NCBI GenBank assembly: GCA_013811715.1
Contig: JACCUS010000312.1
Coordinates: 1 to 11,918 of the forward strand
Origin: Nocardioidaceae bacterium
GTDB taxonomy: Bacteria; Actinomycetota; Actinomycetes; Propionibacteriales; Nocardioidaceae
DNA length: 11,918 bases
Reading direction: 5' to 3'
The position numbers were made by a program, and so were the translations under genes. The notes under the pieces were generated by a model that had not been told where the DNA came from, did no database searches, and worked only from the letters and a program-made list of their open reading frames with translations. Every line of letters begins with the position of its first letter. Position 1 is the first letter of the stretch. Of the stretch, positions 11,803-11,918 are shown piece by piece.

Positions 11803-11918
11803 ATGGCTCGTCGCGTCTACATCCACATCGGCACGATGAAGTCGGCCACCACCTACCTTCAGGATCTGTGCGACCTCAACGCCGATGTGCTGGCTGACGC
11901 GGGCATCTTCTGGTCGGA
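11803..11918 (+). CDS. Sulfotransferase-like protein, N-terminal fragment (runs off right edge)
   Basis: An ATG at 11803 opens a frame of 38 codons to the window end. The peptide starts Met-Ala-Arg-Arg-Val-Tyr-Ile-His-Ile-Gly-Thr-Met-Lys-Ser-Ala-Thr-Thr-Tyr-Leu-Gln. This matches the first strand and 5'-phosphosulfate-binding loop of PAPS-dependent sulfotransferases (usual form His-x-Gly-x-Pro-Lys-(Thr/Ser)-Gly-Thr-Thr-x-Leu-Gln). It differs in Met for Pro and Ala15 for the usual Gly; the key Lys13 and Thr16/Thr17 are kept. The continuation about 10 residues later, Leu-Ala-Asp-Ala-Gly-Ile-Phe-Trp, is also typical. Acceptor and exact subfamily cannot be told. It follows the transporter by 17 nt on the same strand, but a -10 in that gap suggests its own promoter. 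Confidence 0.7.
   Translation, partial: MARRVYIHIGTMKSATTYLQDLCDLNADVLADAGIFWS

Overview
This is a GC-rich actinobacterial chromosomal window. The evidence is strong G/C bias at third codon positions, frequent GTG starts, and a run of families confined or nearly confined to Actinobacteria: DUF222/HNH (13E12-type), DUF4193, DUF4235, DUF3093, DUF3710 and DUF3159. The gene mix suggests Propionibacteriales (Nocardioides-like), but that placement is inference. It is mostly a housekeeping region; I see no CRISPR array, tRNA, rRNA, prophage or insertion sequence.

Layout. 1-86 (-) is the N-terminus of an MFS transporter running off the left edge. 182-1519 (-) is a 13E12-type HNH nuclease. 1648-4444 (+) is a tightly coupled three-gene operon, coproporphyrin ferrochelatase - inositol monophosphatase (suhB-like) - SDR, joined by two ATGA overlaps. 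4445-4670 is noncoding with two small hairpins, followed by a DUF4193 zinc-ribbon protein (+). 5033-5877 (-) holds two small membrane proteins, DUF4235 and DUF3093. They are divergent from a four-gene plus-strand operon: dut, DUF3710, an OB-fold protein and the membrane protein DUF3159. Convergent to this are two TrkA/RCK proteins (ceoC, ceoB; -), divergent from a large KimA/APC-type transporter (+). The right edge cuts into a sulfotransferase-like gene.

From suhB to the transporter, order and relative strand match, as I recall it, the Mycobacterium tuberculosis block Rv2701c-Rv2690c (suhB, Rv2699c, Rv2698, dut, Rv2696c, Rv2694c, Rv2693c, ceoC, ceoB, Rv2690c). This is therefore an old conserved block in which several members still lack a function.

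How the genes may work together. The RCK pair plus the KimA-like transporter reads as a potassium-homeostasis module. The transporter keeps the residues I recall as K+/H+ binding in KimA. dut limits uracil in DNA; its downstream partners (DUF3710, OB-fold, DUF3159) are uncharacterised. Ferrochelatase makes coproheme iron.

The most striking sequence-level pattern is regulatory. Five genes (MFS, hemH, OB-fold, KimA-like, sulfotransferase) have a TAGNNT -10 hexamer placed 6-7 nt before the start codon and no usable Shine-Dalgarno, the signature of leaderless mRNAs.
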